Source: Thalassovita sp. | Lineage (GTDB): Bacteria > Pseudomonadota > Alphaproteobacteria > Rhodobacterales > Rhodobacteraceae | DNA length: 64,000 nt | Assembly (NCBI GenBank): GCA_029212905.1 | Contig: JARGPB010000002.1 | Location: 186,001-250,000 of the forward strand | Direction: 5' to 3' | Part shown: piece after piece, positions 18,218 to 25,903 of the stretch | Position numbering within the stretch: the stretch's first letter is position 1 | Layout of the letters: the number at the start of each line of letters is the position of its first letter | The notes under the pieces: generated by a model | Databases searched by the model: none | The model's input: only the letters and a program-made list of their open reading frames with translations | What the model was told of the DNA's origin: nothing | Translations under genes and position numbers: made by a program

Positions 18218-19449
18218 TCCGACGCGTTCTTGTGGTGGACGATGACATGGCCGTGCGCGACGCGCTGGCTCAGACGCTGGAATTGGCCGATCTTGATCCG
18301 CTGCCCGTCAGCAGCTTTATCGAGGCCAAGGACCATATCGCCCCCGATTTTGCCGGCGTCATCCTGTCCGATATGCGGATGCCGGGCCGCGATGGGTTTC
18401 ACCTGCTGGACCATGCCAAAACCATCGATTCCGAACTGCCCGTGATCCTACTGACCGGCGAGGGCGACATCCCCATGGCCGTGCGCGCGATGGCGCAGGG
18501 GGCCTTTGGTTTTCTTGAAAAACCCTGCGCCCCCGAGGATCTTCTGGCGGTGATCCTGCGCGCATTAAAGGCCCGCATTCATGTGCTGGAAAACCGGCGG
18601 ATGAAGGCGCAGCTGGAAACCGGCGATCCCGCCGCGCGCCTGTTGTTTGGGGCCTCGGCCCTGTCTGAGTCCCTGCGGGCGCGCGTCCGTATCGCGGGCC
18701 AGGCCCAGACCGAGGCGCTGGTCACCGGCCCCCCCGGTTCCGGCATTTCCAAGGTGGCCGAGGTCATCCACCTCATGTCTCCGCTGGCCAAGGGCCCTTT
18801 TGTCAAACGCTCGGCTGCGGGCATGACCCGCGAGTCCCTGGACACCGCCTTTGATGCCGCGCAGGGCGGTAGCCTGTTTCTGGATGACATCGGCAGCCTG
18901 CCGGCCGACACGCAATATTCCCTGCTGGAACGGCTAGAGCACGCCGATGTTGTCCGCCTGATTGCCGGCACCACCGCCGATCTGCACCAGGCCGTCGAAC
19001 AGGGGCGCCTGAACTCGGATCTGTTTTATCGGCTCGAGGTGATGCGCGTCCGTATCCCGTCGCTGGCGGAACGCCCCGAGGACATCCCCGTGATGTTCCG
19101 TCTCTATGTCGAACAGGCCAGCGAGCAGGCCGGCCTGACCCCGCCCGACGTCACCCCCGATGTGATCGCCCGCCTGATGGCGCAGAAATGGCCCGGCAAC
19201 GCCCGCGCCCTCATGAGCGCCGCGATGCGCTTTGCTCTGGGCCTGTCCGCCGAACAGACCGACCCGACCCCAACCGAAGAGCTGGGCCTGGCCGAACAGA
19301 TGGCGCGTGTTGAACGCTCGCTTTTGATTGCCGCGCTGCGCCGCGCCGAGGGGCGGGCAGGCGAGGCCGCCAGCAACCTCAAGCTCCCGCGCAAAACCTT
19401 CTATGACAAGCTGGCGCGCCACGGAATCCGCCCCGAGGCCTTTCGCTGA
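18214..19449 (+). CDS. dctD: DctD-like response regulator with degenerate AAA+ domain
   Basis: 411 residues. The receiver domain has the phospho-Asp in SDMRMPG (about residue 53) and a Lys in LEKPCAP. Then comes an AAA+ domain related to sigma-54 activators and a C-terminal Fis-type HTH (AASNLKLPRKTFYDKLARHG). The AAA+ part is unusual. The Walker A position reads GPPGSGISK, without the normal GK[ST]. The GAFTGA loop that contacts sigma-54 is absent: the sequence runs from KRSAAGM to GGSLFLDDIG with no insertion. The Walker B-like LFLDDIG and the RLEVMRVRIPSLAERPEDIP segment remain. It is coupled to dctB. Confidence 0.83.
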   Translation: MIRRVLVVDDDMAVRDALAQTLELADLDPLPVSSFIEAKDHIAPDFAGVILSDMRMPGRDGFHLLDHAKTIDSELPVILLTGEGDIPMAVRAMAQGAFGFLEKPCAPEDLLAVILRALKARIHVLENRRMKAQLETGDPAARLLFGASALSESLRARVRIAGQAQTEALVTGPPGSGISKVAEVIHLMSPLAKGPFVKRSAAGMTRESLDTAFDAAQGGSLFLDDIGSLPADTQYSLLERLEHADVVRLIAGTTADLHQAVEQGRLNSDLFYRLEVMRVRIPSLAERPEDIPVMFRLYVEQASEQAGLTPPDVTPDVIARLMAQKWPGNARALMSAAMRFALGLSAEQTDPTPTEELGLAEQMARVERSLLIAALRRAEGRAGEAASNLKLPRKTFYDKLARHGIRPEAFR

Positions 19450-19465
19450 GTCGCTGCATTGCAGC

Positions 19466-19483
19466 TGTGCGGATTTCCGCACA
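19466..19483 (+). promoter_or_regulatory. DctD-type operator 1
   Basis: TGTGCGGATTTCCGCACA is a perfect palindrome of the TGTGCG-N6-CGCACA form known for rhizobial DctD binding sites. It lies between dctD and dctP, about 220 bases before the dctP start. Confidence 0.8.
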
Positions 19484-19498
19484 CCCGCCCCAAACCCT

Positions 19499-19516
19499 TG
19501 TGCGGATTTTCGCACA
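19499..19516 (+). promoter_or_regulatory. DctD-type operator 2
   Basis: TGTGCGGATTTTCGCACA has the same TGTGCG/CGCACA half-sites as operator 1. The two centres are 33 bases apart, close to three helical turns, so two dimers would bind the same DNA face. Confidence 0.8.
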
Positions 19517-19701
19517 GTGCCGCCCCGCAGCATAGCGGCCATGCTGTAGGCGCAATCCTACATCCCTGAAAATATTGGCATTTTTGGCGGGATTCATTTT
19601 CCCTTCACTTTTGCTTGTACCAATCTGCGGGCGTGGGAATTGTGGTTTCACCGCGCCACAGAGCGCATTCACCGTTTCAAGTTCTCTGGGAGGAGACTGA
19701 T

Positions 19702-20709
19702 ATGAAATTCCTGACCACTGCCGCAACGGCTCTGGCCCTGACCGTGACCGCTCAAGCTGCATTCGCCTCGGATGCGTGCCAGGATGGCGAAATTGTCATC
19801 AAATTCAGCCACGTCACCAACACCGACAAACACCCCAAAGGCATCGCCGCCTCGCTGCTGCAAAAGCGCGTGAACGAGGAAATGAACGGCAAGGCCTGCC
19901 TCGAAGTTTTCCCGAACTCGACCCTGTATAACGATGACCAGGTGCTCGAGGCGATGCTGCAGGGCGACGTCCAGATGGCCGCGCCTTCGCTGTCGAAATT
20001 CGAACAGTTCACCAAACAGTTCCGCATTTTCGATCTGCCCTTCATGTTCAAGAACATCAACGCCGTGAACGAGTTCCAGAACTCTGAGACCGGCCAAGAG
20101 ATGAAGGAATCCATGGTGCGCCGTGGTCTGCTGGGTCTGGGTTTCTGGCACAACGGCATGAAACAGATGTCCGCCAACAAGCCGCTGAACTCGCCCGCGG
20201 ATGCCAAGGGTCTGAAATTCCGCGTCCAGAATTCGGACGTGCTGAAGGCACAGATGGCCGCCCTGGGTGGCAGCCCACAGCCCATGGCCTTCAAAGAGGT
20301 CTACGGCGCGCTGCAAACCGGCGTTGTGGACGGTCAGGAAAACACCTGGTCCAACATCTACGGCCAGAAATTCTTTGAGGTTCAGGACGGCACCACCGAA
20401 ACCAACCACGGTGTTCTGGACTACATGGTTGTTACCAGCGCTGACTGGTGGGACAGCCTGCCTGACGACGTGCGCACCCAGCTGGGCCAGATCGTAAGCG
20501 AGGTCACCGAGACCCGCAACGCGGCCGTGGCCGAGGTGGATGCACAGGCGCGTCAGGCTGTATTGGATGCGGGCGGGGTGATCCGCGAACTGAGCCCAGC
20601 ACAACGGGACGAATGGGTAACCGTTATGAAGCCCGTGTGGGAGCAGTTCACCAAAGACGTCGGTCAAGAGAATATCGACGCGGCTCAGGCGATTAACGCC
20701 AAGCACTAA
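19702..20709 (+). CDS. dctP: TRAP transporter C4-dicarboxylate-binding protein DctP
   Basis: 335 residues. It starts with a signal peptide (MKFLTTAATALALTVTAQ, cut after FAS) and continues as a DctP-family periplasmic binding protein: KFSHVTNTDKHPKG, a QVLEAMLQGDVQMAAPS segment, and the substrate-carboxylate-binding Arg region in GLKFRVQNSDV. ATG 19702 follows GGGAGGA at 19688-19694; the open frame runs further upstream but lacks a ribosome site. It follows the two DctD-type operators and precedes dctQ, with an intercistronic terminator between. Confidence 0.93.
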   Translation: MKFLTTAATALALTVTAQAAFASDACQDGEIVIKFSHVTNTDKHPKGIAASLLQKRVNEEMNGKACLEVFPNSTLYNDDQVLEAMLQGDVQMAAPSLSKFEQFTKQFRIFDLPFMFKNINAVNEFQNSETGQEMKESMVRRGLLGLGFWHNGMKQMSANKPLNSPADAKGLKFRVQNSDVLKAQMAALGGSPQPMAFKEVYGALQTGVVDGQENTWSNIYGQKFFEVQDGTTETNHGVLDYMVVTSADWWDSLPDDVRTQLGQIVSEVTETRNAAVAEVDAQARQAVLDAGGVIRELSPAQRDEWVTVMKPVWEQFTKDVGQENIDAAQAINAKH

Positions 20710-20732
20710 GACCTGAACGACAGGTCGACTTT

Positions 20733-20762
20733 CCCGGCCCCAGTCACGGGGCCGGGTTTTTC
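20733..20762 (+). terminator. Intercistronic terminator between dctP and dctQ
   Basis: CCCGGCCCC (20733-20741) pairs perfectly with GGGGCCGGG (20748-20756), with loop AGTCAC, followed by TTTTTC. It is a textbook intrinsic terminator inside the operon, likely making dctP mRNA more abundant than dctQM mRNA. Confidence 0.85.
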
Positions 20763-20787
20763 ATATCCTCCGGGGGAAGGAGGCACC

Positions 20788-21477
20788 ATGTCCGCCCATT
20801 ACCAAGCAAACACGGCCCTGGGCCGCTGGGTCAACGAGATCGAGGAGACCGCCATCGCGGTGATCCTTGGGCTGATGACCCTGATTACTTTCGTTAACGT
20901 CGTGCTGCGCTACGGGTTCAACACTGGCCTGATCTGGGGCCTGGAATCCGTGACATTCCTGTTCGCCTGGCTGGTCCTGTTCGGGCTCAGCTATGCGGTC
21001 AAGGTTACCGCGCACCTGGGCGTGGACGCGCTGATCAACGTATTTTCGCCCACGCTGCGGCGTGTGGCTGGCCTAGTGGCCGCCGCGCTGTGCATCATCT
21101 ATGCGGGGCTCTTGCTGAAAGGCGCCTGGGATTACTGGGCCAACTTCGCCAACCTGCCGCAGACCACCGGGCGCTGGTTCCCGACCGGTTTCGAAGAGAT
21201 GAGGCGCACATCCTACCGCGGTTGGTACGAGGTCGTGGACATCCCGTTCCCCGAATTCCTGCGCTGGATCGAACCCATCATGAACGAGGGGGAGCACTAC
21301 GAAAAACTGCCCCGTTTCATTCCCTATTTCATCCTGCCCTTTGGCATGGCCCTCCTTTTCTTTCGCTTTATTCAGGCCACGCTGCGCCTGATTGCGGGCG
21401 AAACCACGTCGCTGATCGTCAGCCACGAGGCCGAGGACGCTGTCGAAGATGTCAAACACATGAACGCCGGAGACTGA
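20788..21477 (+). CDS. dctQ: TRAP transporter small permease DctQ
   Basis: 229 residues with four predicted membrane helices. Three lie in the first half (ILGLMTLITFVNVVLRY, SVTFLFAWLVLFGLSYAV and RVAGLVAAALCIIYAGLLL). The fourth (FIPYFILPFGMALLFFRFI) follows an extra hydrophilic insertion of about 60 residues. The usual DctQ length is 160-180 residues; this longer form is known among marine-type DctQ proteins. ATG 20788 follows GGGGGAAGGAGG. The downstream dctM starts two bases after its stop. Confidence 0.9.
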   Translation: MSAHYQANTALGRWVNEIEETAIAVILGLMTLITFVNVVLRYGFNTGLIWGLESVTFLFAWLVLFGLSYAVKVTAHLGVDALINVFSPTLRRVAGLVAAALCIIYAGLLLKGAWDYWANFANLPQTTGRWFPTGFEEMRRTSYRGWYEVVDIPFPEFLRWIEPIMNEGEHYEKLPRFIPYFILPFGMALLFFRFIQATLRLIAGETTSLIVSHEAEDAVEDVKHMNAGD

Positions 21478-21479
21478 TC

Positions 21480-22856
21480 ATGGAAGTCGCAATCCTCTTT
21501 GCCATGGTCATTGGCCTGATGTTGATCGGCGTGCCGATCGCCGTGTCGCTGGGCCTGTCGTCCATCATGTTCCTGTTGGTGCTCAGCGATACCTCGCTGG
21601 CGTCGATCGCGCAGACCTTGTTCCAGGCGATGGCCGGGCACTACACGCTGCTGGCTATTCCGTTTTTCATTCTCGCGTCCTCTTTCATGTCGACGGGCGG
21701 GGTGGCGAAACGGATCATCCGCTTCTCCATCGCCATCGTGGGGCATTTCCCCGGTGGTCTGGCCATCGCAGGCGTTTTTGCCTGTATGTTGTTTGCGGCG
21801 CTGTCCGGGTCCAGCCCGGCAACCGTGGTGGCCATTGGGTCCATCGTGATCGCGGGCATGCGCCAGGTCGGGTATTCCAAGGACTTTGCCGCCGGCGTCA
21901 TCGCCAATGCGGGGACCTTGGGTATTCTGATCCCGCCCTCGATCGTCATGGTCGTCTATGCTTCGGCCACGGACGTGTCCGTGGGCCGGATGTTCCTGGC
22001 GGGCGTGATCCCCGGCCTGATGGCGGGCACCATGCTGATGCTGACGATCTATGGTATCGCCAAGGTCAAGAACCTGCCCAAAGGCGAATGGAAAGGTTGG
22101 GGCGAGGCCTTTGCCGCAGGGCGCGAGGCCGGTTGGGGCCTGTTCCTGATCGTCATCATCCTGGGCGGCATCTATGGCGGGATCTTTACCCCCACCGAAG
22201 CCGCCGCCGTCGCCGCGATCTATGCCTTCTTTATCGCGAACTTCATCTACCGTGACATGGGCCCGCTGTCCCGCCCCGAGGGCGAGCGCAACCTGTCCCT
22301 GCTGCAAAAACCGCTGTCGCTGATCACCGCGTTTTTCCACCGTGATACCCGCGACACCCTGTTCGAGGCCGGCAAGCTGACTGTTACGCTCATGTTCATC
22401 ATCGCCAACGCGTTGATCCTGAAACATGTGCTGACGGACGAGCAGATCCCTCAGCAGATCGCAGGCGCGATGCTGGACGCTGGGTTCGGACCCATCGTGT
22501 TCCTGATCATCGTCAACGTGATCCTGCTGATCGGCGGCCAGTTCATGGAGCCCTCGGGCCTGATCGTCATCGTGGCGCCGCTGGTGTTCCCGATCGCGAT
22601 CCAGCTGGGGATCGATCCGATCCATCTGGGGATCATCATGGTCGTGAACATGGAGATCGGCATGATCACACCGCCGGTGGGTCTGAACCTGTTCGTGACG
22701 TCGGGCGTGGCGGGAATGCCAATGATGCGCGTTGTGCGTGCCGCGCTGCCCTTCTTGGCTGTGTTGTTCGTCTTCCTGATTATGGTGACCTACATTCCGG
22801 TCCTTTCCACGTGGTTGCCGACCACCTTTATGGGGCCCGAGATCATTACCAAGTGA
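21480..22856 (+). CDS. dctM: TRAP transporter large permease DctM
   Basis: 458 residues, the DctM/SiaM ion-coupled transport subunit with about twelve hydrophobic segments. Family segments include PIAVSLGLSSIMF, FAALSGSSPATVVAIGSI, GILIPPSIVMVVYA, GIFTPTEAAAVAAIYA and GMITPPVGLNLFV. A polar loop near residues 255-300 (RDMGPLSRPEGERN) is an insertion. The frame is open far upstream within dctQ; ATG 21480 gives the family start (MEVAILFAMVIGL) and lies two bases after the dctQ stop. Confidence 0.93.
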   Translation: MEVAILFAMVIGLMLIGVPIAVSLGLSSIMFLLVLSDTSLASIAQTLFQAMAGHYTLLAIPFFILASSFMSTGGVAKRIIRFSIAIVGHFPGGLAIAGVFACMLFAALSGSSPATVVAIGSIVIAGMRQVGYSKDFAAGVIANAGTLGILIPPSIVMVVYASATDVSVGRMFLAGVIPGLMAGTMLMLTIYGIAKVKNLPKGEWKGWGEAFAAGREAGWGLFLIVIILGGIYGGIFTPTEAAAVAAIYAFFIANFIYRDMGPLSRPEGERNLSLLQKPLSLITAFFHRDTRDTLFEAGKLTVTLMFIIANALILKHVLTDEQIPQQIAGAMLDAGFGPIVFLIIVNVILLIGGQFMEPSGLIVIVAPLVFPIAIQLGIDPIHLGIIMVVNMEIGMITPPVGLNLFVTSGVAGMPMMRVVRAALPFLAVLFVFLIMVTYIPVLSTWLPTTFMGPEIITK

Positions 22857-22885
22857 TCATCGCACGGTCTGATTATCAAAAAGTT

Positions 22886-22917
22886 ACGGCGCCCAAATCG
22901 GGCGCCGTTTCTGTTTT
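22886..22917 (+). terminator. Terminator after dctM
   Basis: ACGGCGCCC (22886-22894) pairs with GGGCGCCGT (22900-22908) around AAATC, followed by TTCTGTTTTT. It ends the dct operon before the convergent tpiA. Confidence 0.85.
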
Positions 22918-22968
22918 TGGGGGAATATGTACCAAACCCTGGTACAAAAGGCACAAAAGCCCTCAAAT

Positions 22969-23724
22969 TCAGCTGGGGCTGGCCTCTAGCGCGGCGATGA
23001 TCGGGCAGAAATCCGCGGCCGTCAGGCTCGCGCCGCCGACCAGGGCGCCATCGACGTTGGAGACGGCGAAAATTTCGGCCGCGTTGCCCGGTTTGACCGA
23101 GCCTCCGTACAGAATTCTGACGCCGTCTGCGATGCCTTTTCCAAAACGATCAGTCAATTTTTCACGAATAAAATCATGCACTTCTGCGATTTGTTCAAGG
23201 GTTGGGATCAGGCCGGTGCCGATCGCCCAGATGGGTTCGTAGGCTACCACCACAGTGTTGGCCGTCGCCGTGTCGGGGATTGATCCGGCGACCTGCATGC
23301 CGATGATTTCCAAGGTCTCGCCCGCCTCGCGCTGAGCCAAGGACTCGCCGCAGCAAATCACTGAAATCAAACCATTTTCCATCGCGGTTTCGGATTTTTT
23401 ACAAACAATTTGATCGGTTTCGGCATGGTCTTCGCGGCGTTCGGAATGCCCCAGAATAACAGCTAAGGCCCCGGAATCTTTCAGCATTTCCGCAGAAATG
23501 TCCCCGGTATGAGCGCCAGAGCCTTCGGTATGGCAATCCTGACCGCCGATCATCAATGCGGTGTTTGACGTTTTCTGGGTGGCCTGTGACAGCAGAGTTG
23601 CAGGAGGGCAAATCATCAAATCAACCGTCGGATTTTCGTTATTTGCCAATATGTTATCAAGCTCCGCCAGGTGAGATTTCAGCCCGTTCATCTTCCAGTT
23701 TCCGGCGGCAAGTTTGCGTCGCAT
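22969..23724 (-). CDS. tpiA: Triosephosphate isomerase
   Basis: 251 residues from ATG 23724 (MRRKLAAGNWKMNG). Glycolytic/gluconeogenic isomerase. Catalytic residues visible: Lys in GNWKMNG, His in VILGHSERR, Glu in VVAYEPIWAIGTG, plus the phosphate-binding GGSVKPGNA and VDGALVGGASL loops. An in-frame start at 23739 would add five residues before the conserved N-terminus and is less likely. It stands alone on the minus strand. Confidence 0.95.
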   Translation of the reverse strand: MRRKLAAGNWKMNGLKSHLAELDNILANNENPTVDLMICPPATLLSQATQKTSNTALMIGGQDCHTEGSGAHTGDISAEMLKDSGALAVILGHSERREDHAETDQIVCKKSETAMENGLISVICCGESLAQREAGETLEIIGMQVAGSIPDTATANTVVVAYEPIWAIGTGLIPTLEQIAEVHDFIREKLTDRFGKGIADGVRILYGGSVKPGNAAEIFAVSNVDGALVGGASLTAADFCPIIAALEASPS

Positions 23725-23821
23725 ATACAGAGTTCCCACAATTTTATTGATTTTCTATACCGCGCATCATTGCGATGCGTGGACCAAGGTCAAGTCCGGT
23801 TGCACCAGTGGCGTCACATGG

Positions 23822-24187
23822 TCACGACTTCTTTTTGCGGCGCTTTTCTTTGGCTGCCGCGCGCGCTGGGGGCAGGGCCTTGTGCGCCCAGAATACTGCA
23901 TCTTCCGGGGCATCCAGGGCACTTTCAGGAAGGCTTAGAAGGCTTTGAATTTCCATACGTTTTTCGCCGCGCATGTACCAGAATGGTTCGGCGCCGGAGG
24001 CCAGGAAATCCGCCCGTGTACTGGCGTCGGATTTCATATAGACGGTCCCCGAGGAGGAGATCATGGCGAACATTGCATCGTCTTCGGCGTAGATGGCCGC
24101 GCCGGAAAACATCCGCGCCGTGCGCAGGGGACCAAGGCCCGAGAAGAGCTCTAACACATGGGTCAGGAACTCTTTCTCGACCGGCAT
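23822..24187 (-). CDS. TfoX N-terminal-domain protein
   Basis: 121 residues from ATG 24187. It matches the TfoX_N family: a FSGLGPLRTARMFSGAAIYA-type opening, FAMISSSGTVYMKSD and a FWYMRGEKRMEIQSL segment, ending in a very basic tail (AAAKEKRRKKKS). The start overlaps the stop of the Fe-S carrier gene as ATGA, so the two are coupled. TfoX_N proteins are related to competence regulator Sxy/TfoX but here the role is unknown. Confidence 0.75.
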   Translation of the reverse strand: MPVEKEFLTHVLELFSGLGPLRTARMFSGAAIYAEDDAMFAMISSSGTVYMKSDASTRADFLASGAEPFWYMRGEKRMEIQSLLSLPESALDAPEDAVFWAHKALPPARAAAKEKRRKKKS

Positions 24188-24537
24188 CACATGCCTTCGA
24201 ATTTGATCGATTCACCGCAACCGCAGGCTTCGGTCACATTTGGATTGTTGAACTTAAACCCCGATTCCAAAAGGGAAATTTCGTAATCTATCTGGGTGCC
24301 AAACAGGAACATCTGTGCCATCGGAGCGATCATCACCCGCGCGCCATCCTGTTCGACGACCTCGTCATGCGGGTCGATGTCTTCGACATAGTCCATGGTA
24401 TATTCCATGCCCGCACAGCCGCCTTTCTTGACACCGATGCGCAGGCCTTGGTGCCCGTCCTTCGCCATCAGTTTGGCGATCTGGGCGGCTGCGGCCGGGG
24501 TCATCGAAACTGCTTGTTTGCCGGGGATTCCGAACAT
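24187..24537 (-). CDS. Iron-sulfur assembly A-type carrier (HesB/IscA/SufA)
   Basis: 116 residues with the three conserved A-type carrier cysteines: Cys in KKGGCAGMEYTMDY and the two in EACGCGES near the C-terminus. The FGTQIDYEISLLESGFKFNNPN segment is also typical. It transfers Fe-S clusters to apoproteins. It lies 28 bases after the MIP18/SufT-like gene and overlaps the TfoX-like gene, forming a three-gene minus-strand unit. SufA is the likely assignment because of the SufT-like neighbour. Confidence 0.9.
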   Translation of the reverse strand: MFGIPGKQAVSMTPAAAAQIAKLMAKDGHQGLRIGVKKGGCAGMEYTMDYVEDIDPHDEVVEQDGARVMIAPMAQMFLFGTQIDYEISLLESGFKFNNPNVTEACGCGESIKFEGM

Positions 24538-24565
24538 GAACTTTGCCTTTCAAGAGACTGTTTTA

Positions 24566-24928
24566 TTACATGAAACCCAGCTCAAGCCGGGCTTCGTCGC
24601 TCATCATTTCCATGCCCCACGGTGGGTCCCAGGTCAGTTGAACGTCAACGGTTTTGACGCCTTCCATGGGTTCAACCGCGTCCACGATCCAGCCGGGCAT
24701 GTCGCCGGCGACCGGACAGCCCGGGGCTGTTAGGGTCATGATAATCCGGACGTCATTTTCTTCGGATATATCAATGGTATAGATCAATCCGAGATCATAG
24801 ATATTCACCGGAATTTCCGGATCGTAAACCGAGCGGCATCCTTCGACGACCCGATCATAAAGCGGATGGTCGGTCGAGGAGGGCGCAATCAGCGGTGCGC
24901 CTTCGAGGGGCTCTGCATTGTGGGTCAT
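24566..24928 (-). CDS. MIP18/DUF59-family Fe-S assembly protein (SufT-like)
   Basis: 120 residues of the MIP18 (DUF59) family: YDPEIPVNIYDLGLIY, MTLTAPGCPVAG with the conserved Cys, and VQLTWDPPWGMEMMSDEARLELGF at the end. This matches SufT-type proteins of alphaproteobacteria rather than PaaD, because it sits with an A-type carrier and no phenylacetate genes. It works in cytoplasmic Fe-S cluster maturation. Confidence 0.85.
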   Translation of the reverse strand: MTHNAEPLEGAPLIAPSSTDHPLYDRVVEGCRSVYDPEIPVNIYDLGLIYTIDISEENDVRIIMTLTAPGCPVAGDMPGWIVDAVEPMEGVKTVDVQLTWDPPWGMEMMSDEARLELGFM

Positions 24929-25023
24929 GGACCTGTCCTGTATTTCCTGACCGAAGATATAAGGAATGACTTCGGCTTCGTCCAGAGCATCAGGTTAGGT
25001 CTTTTTGCGCGTGCGGCAAGGGT

Positions 25024-25794
25024 CTAGCTCTTCTTCTCTTTTGCGATGCGCACCGGATCCATGAAATGGCCGATCATGACGTCGGTCGCCAGCGCGTAGG
25101 CCTGATCCAGCGGCAGATCCAGATGCGTATACAGCGCGCGCTTGCCGTCCGCGATGGCCTGGGGATGACGTGTCGCCAGTTTTCGGGCGAAATTCATTGT
25201 GAAATCAAAGAGTTCTTCTTGCGGGAGGATGCGATTGATCAGCCCCGAAGACAGCGCCCATTGGGCGTCAACTATCTCGCCGGACAGGGCCAGTTCCATG
25301 ATGTGTTTGCGCGACAGGTTCCTTGAAACCGCGACCGCGGGCGTGGAGCAGAACCCGCCATTGTTGACTCCAGGCAGGCAGAAACGCGCATTTTCGGACG
25401 CATAAGCCAAATCGCAGGCGGCGGCCAATTGCAGCCCGCCAGCGGTGGCAATGCCTTCGATCAGGGCAATGGTTGGTTTGGGCGCATTGGTGATCGCCTG
25501 CATCATGTCGCCGCATTTCTCAAATAATTCAGTAAGATAGGCCAGACCATCATCCGGATCTTGGCGATGGGACGCGATTTCCTTTAGGTCGTGGCCTGCG
25601 CAGAAAATCTTGCCTGGGCCGTGGATCACGATCACGTTGACACCCGGATCGTCCGAGGCCTGATGGAGATGGGTATGCAGCGTCTCGATCATCGCCATGG
25701 ACAGCGGGTGCGCGACACCTCCGCCCAGGGTCAGTCGCAGCACCTTGTCTGACAGCGTGGCCTGGACCAGCGCGGGTTTGCTCATTGAGTTCAT
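25024..25794 (-). CDS. Enoyl-CoA hydratase/isomerase family protein
   Basis: 257 residues from ATG 25794, which has GGAGGAG seven bases upstream; the open frame continues upstream but without such a site. It is a crotonase-fold protein: FCAGHDLKEIASH forms the first oxyanion-hole segment and IEGIATAGGLQLAAACDLAYAS the second. The catalytic-Glu position reads PGVNNGGFCSTPAVA. It most resembles the ECHDC3/enoyl-CoA hydratase-like subgroup. Substrate unknown. It is divergent from tgt, with 109 bases between the starts. Confidence 0.85.
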   Translation of the reverse strand: MNSMSKPALVQATLSDKVLRLTLGGGVAHPLSMAMIETLHTHLHQASDDPGVNVIVIHGPGKIFCAGHDLKEIASHRQDPDDGLAYLTELFEKCGDMMQAITNAPKPTIALIEGIATAGGLQLAAACDLAYASENARFCLPGVNNGGFCSTPAVAVSRNLSRKHIMELALSGEIVDAQWALSSGLINRILPQEELFDFTMNFARKLATRHPQAIADGKRALYTHLDLPLDQAYALATDVMIGHFMDPVRIAKEKKS

Positions 25795-25903
25795 GGTTGC
25801 TCCTCCCAAACTGACTATGACGGTGGAATTTCGTTTTTCAATGCTTGGCATTTCCGTCATCTGGTGGGAAAAGCGTCAGATTCCGGTATTATTGGGGGCT
25901 GTG

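Noticed and set aside
19571..19592. Possible sigma-54 promoter before dctP (TTGGCATTTTTGGCGGG)
   Set aside because: GG is followed by N10 and GG instead of GC, so it does not meet the -24/-12 rule; the regulator also lacks GAFTGA.
21090..21479. N-terminal extension of dctM
   Set aside because: It lies wholly within dctQ in another frame; ATG 21480 starts the conserved protein.
25697..25903. N-terminal extension of tgt
   Set aside because: It overlaps the divergent enoyl-CoA hydratase gene and is absent from the family; ATG 25904 gives the standard start.
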